From JBOFLO01 sp051657905 (GTDB taxonomy: Bacteria; Patescibacteriota; Gracilibacteria; UBA1369), in contig JBOFLO010000042.1 in NCBI GenBank assembly GCA_051657905.1, forward strand, positions 1 to 13,408: 13,408 nucleotides of DNA. Direction: 5' to 3'. Of this stretch, positions 12,083 to 13,408 are shown piece after piece (position 1 is the stretch's first letter; each line of letters opens with the position of its first letter). A program made the position numbers and the translations under genes. A model generated the notes under the pieces. The model did no database searches and had not been told where the DNA came from. It saw nothing but the letters and a program-made list of their open reading frames with translations.

Positions 12083-13345
12083 ATGAATTTCTTAGAAGAA
12101 CTTAGCAATATCAAAACACTTCAAAAATCCTGGAAGCAAGTTAAGCGTGGGAAAAATAAACAGCAAAGAAGTAGTTCAAGAGGTATTGATAATATTTCAA
12201 TAGAGGACTTTGGTAAAGACAAAGATACTCTAAGAATAAATTTAGAAAGCATTCAATCCGACTTAATAAATAAAACTTATAAGTTTTCAAATTTCAAACC
12301 TGGCCTAATTCCCAAGCCTAACAAAGAAAAAGATAGATTAATTTCTATACTTACAATAAGAGATCGTGTCGTGCATAGAGGATTGCTACATATTATTAAC
12401 GAAAAAGCTTATCCTCAAATAAACAACGGGGTTAGTTTTTGTGGAATAAAAGAAGATACTTTTAAAAAACCCAAATCTATTAAAACTAAATATAATATAC
12501 CAAACGCTATTAAAAAATTGATAGAAAAAGTTCAAAGTAATAATTTTTGGATTGCAGAATCAGACATAGTAGGATTTTTTGATAATATAAACAAAAAAAG
12601 ATTGAAGCGGAAGATTAGTAATATTTTAGGTAATGACAAATCTGTTCAGTGGCTACTAGATGAATTATTAAATTATGATATATCAATATCAAAGGAGTTT
12701 TTGAAAAATCCTCGTGTACCCGAACTCTCAAAAATAAATTCCAAACTAGGAATCCCACAAGGAAGCTCAATCTCTCCACTATTATCAAACATCTATTTAT
12801 TAGAATTTGATAAATATTTGATGAAAATTTATGGAGACAGATATATTCGATATGCAGATGATTTTATTATTTTATGTAAAACAAAGAAAGAAGCTAAAAA
12901 AGCAAGAAACCACATAAGAACACAGCTCAAAAAAGAGAAATTGAACATAGCTCCTGATAAAACATTCGTGAAAAATTTAAAAACAGATAGTATTAATTTT
13001 TTAGGTCTAAAAATCAATAAGTTTGGCATAACAACAAAAGTAGAATTGAGTATAGTTAGTAAAGTATTCAATGAAAAAATTTTAAATCCAAATAATAAAA
13101 TTTACACAGTCAAAAATTTACCTTTATCAACCTCCAAAAAGACTATTAAAATGAAAAGTATAATAAAAGGATACTTTGAATTCTACAAACACTATCACTC
13201 TAAAGAATTATTTGAAAAAATAAACACTCTAATAAACAAGAAAAAAGGGGTTAAAGCAAAAATATTTCAACAATTAGAGTTATTTAATCTAGATAAGACA
13301 TCACCTCTGATACCTTTAAGTGACTGGCTATCATTGTTTAATTAA
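12083..13345 (+). CDS. Stand-alone reverse transcriptase (unclassified, DRT/UG- or group II-like)
   Basis: This is a 420-aa protein from ATG 12083-12085. RT motifs occur in order: RT0 SRGIDNISIEDF (~32-43), RT1-2 LIPKPNKEKDRLISILTIRDRVV, RT3 AESDIVGFFDNI (~158-169), RT4 LGIPQGSSISPLLSNIYL (~222-239), catalytic RYADDFIIL with D259-D260, RT6-7 LNIAPDKTF and INFLGLKI (~304-311). A thumb-like helical region follows (IIKGYFEFYKHYHSKELFEKI). There is no HNH or Cas1 domain. The retron VTG and NAxxH signatures are absent, and no group II domain V is visible downstream, although only 63 nt remain in the window. Immediately upstream lies the structured RNA region, a probable template or partner. The gene is AT-rich compared with the left half of the window. 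A frame extension to TTG 12062 is possible but unlikely. No Shine-Dalgarno is visible. Confidence 0.9.
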   Translation: MNFLEELSNIKTLQKSWKQVKRGKNKQQRSSSRGIDNISIEDFGKDKDTLRINLESIQSDLINKTYKFSNFKPGLIPKPNKEKDRLISILTIRDRVVHRGLLHIINEKAYPQINNGVSFCGIKEDTFKKPKSIKTKYNIPNAIKKLIEKVQSNNFWIAESDIVGFFDNINKKRLKRKISNILGNDKSVQWLLDELLNYDISISKEFLKNPRVPELSKINSKLGIPQGSSISPLLSNIYLLEFDKYLMKIYGDRYIRYADDFIILCKTKKEAKKARNHIRTQLKKEKLNIAPDKTFVKNLKTDSINFLGLKINKFGITTKVELSIVSKVFNEKILNPNNKIYTVKNLPLSTSKKTIKMKSIIKGYFEFYKHYHSKELFEKINTLINKKKGVKAKIFQQLELFNLDKTSPLIPLSDWLSLFN

Positions 13346-13367
13346 TTGAGCATCGCACATCTCAATT
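13344..13367 (+). terminator. Hairpin after the reverse transcriptase gene
   Basis: AATTGAG (13344-13350) pairs perfectly with CTCAATT (13361-13367) around a 10-nt loop, overlapping the RT stop codon. No U-tract follows, so termination is uncertain. The remaining bases to 13408 are pyrimidine-rich and hold nothing I can support. Confidence 0.35.
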
Positions 13368-13408
13368 CAATGCCCCCTTCCCTCCTCCCCAAAATTCCAG
13401 TAAAATCC

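Noticed and set aside
12062..13345. Group II intron encoding the RT
   Set aside because: No domain V/VI-like hairpin is seen after the RT within the remaining 63 nt, there is no maturase/HNH extension, and no GTGYG-type 5' end was found. It cannot be fully excluded beyond the window.
11830..13345. Classical retron
   Set aside because: The RT lacks the VTG and NAxxH signature motifs, and I could not find clear a1/a2 repeats flanking an msr-msd.
13346..13408. 3' end of a further minus-strand gene at the right edge
   Set aside because: The pyrimidine-rich plus strand looks like coding sequence of the G-rich minus-strand type, but all three frames reach a stop in this short stretch and none can be preferred.
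1..13408. CRISPR array
   Set aside because: No regularly spaced direct repeats are seen anywhere in the window; the only notable repeats are the 17-bp att pair and the inverted repeats listed.

Overview
The window looks like accessory-rich bacterial chromosome, most likely from a Patescibacteria/CPR-type or similarly streamlined genome. That placement is inference. It rests on many small genes, mostly on the minus strand, short gaps, few recognisable Shine-Dalgarno sequences, several start codons close to -10-like boxes (possible leaderless mRNAs), and a secreted lamin-tail/cohesin/dockerin protein. No marker gene fixes the taxonomy. TGA is the normal stop of at least two genes (4736-5266 and 9755-10672), so the code appears standard.

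Left part (1-4549, all minus strand): a partial beta-rich, possibly cohesin-like gene runs off the left edge. Next comes a secreted protein with lamin-tail, cohesin, FN3 and dockerin-like regions. A large imperfect palindrome with 26-bp perfect arms and a rho-independent terminator separate it from a three-gene unit: ECF sigma factor, three-TM membrane protein (probable anti-sigma or partner), and secreted helical repeat protein. Transcription runs from the sigma gene outwards, which suggests an envelope-stress type regulon.

Middle (4550-5494, plus strand): a divergent promoter region leads into a G/C-rich 176-aa orphan gene with a good promoter, a strong Shine-Dalgarno and a terminator. Its Shine-Dalgarno is perfectly complementary to a 10-nt stretch after the stop codon. 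tRNA-Thr(GGT) follows.

Island (5499-7852): a 17-bp direct repeat of the tRNA-Thr 3' end recurs at 7836-7852. Between the copies lies a compact minus-strand cassette with no integrase: a PD-(D/E)XK-like nuclease, an overlapping 43-aa micro-ORF, a SpoT/SAH-type HD hydrolase, and a protein with a HEPN-type RDxxxH motif. This has the form of a tRNA-integrated mini defence or toxin-antitoxin island.

Right part (7859-13408): an unknown soluble protein, a YggT-family membrane protein, a divergent AviRa-like rRNA methyltransferase, two lipoproteins (one with four EGF-like Cys repeats, one with an Excalibur domain), and a DHFR/RibD_C-family gene broken by an in-frame TGA. Last comes a stand-alone 420-aa reverse transcriptase preceded by about 230 nt of densely folded non-coding sequence. 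The RT lacks the retron signature motifs, and no group II domain V is visible in the 63 nt after it, so it resembles a DRT/UG-type RT-ncRNA pair. The RT-ncRNA locus and the tRNA-Thr mini-island are the two best candidates for undescribed systems.
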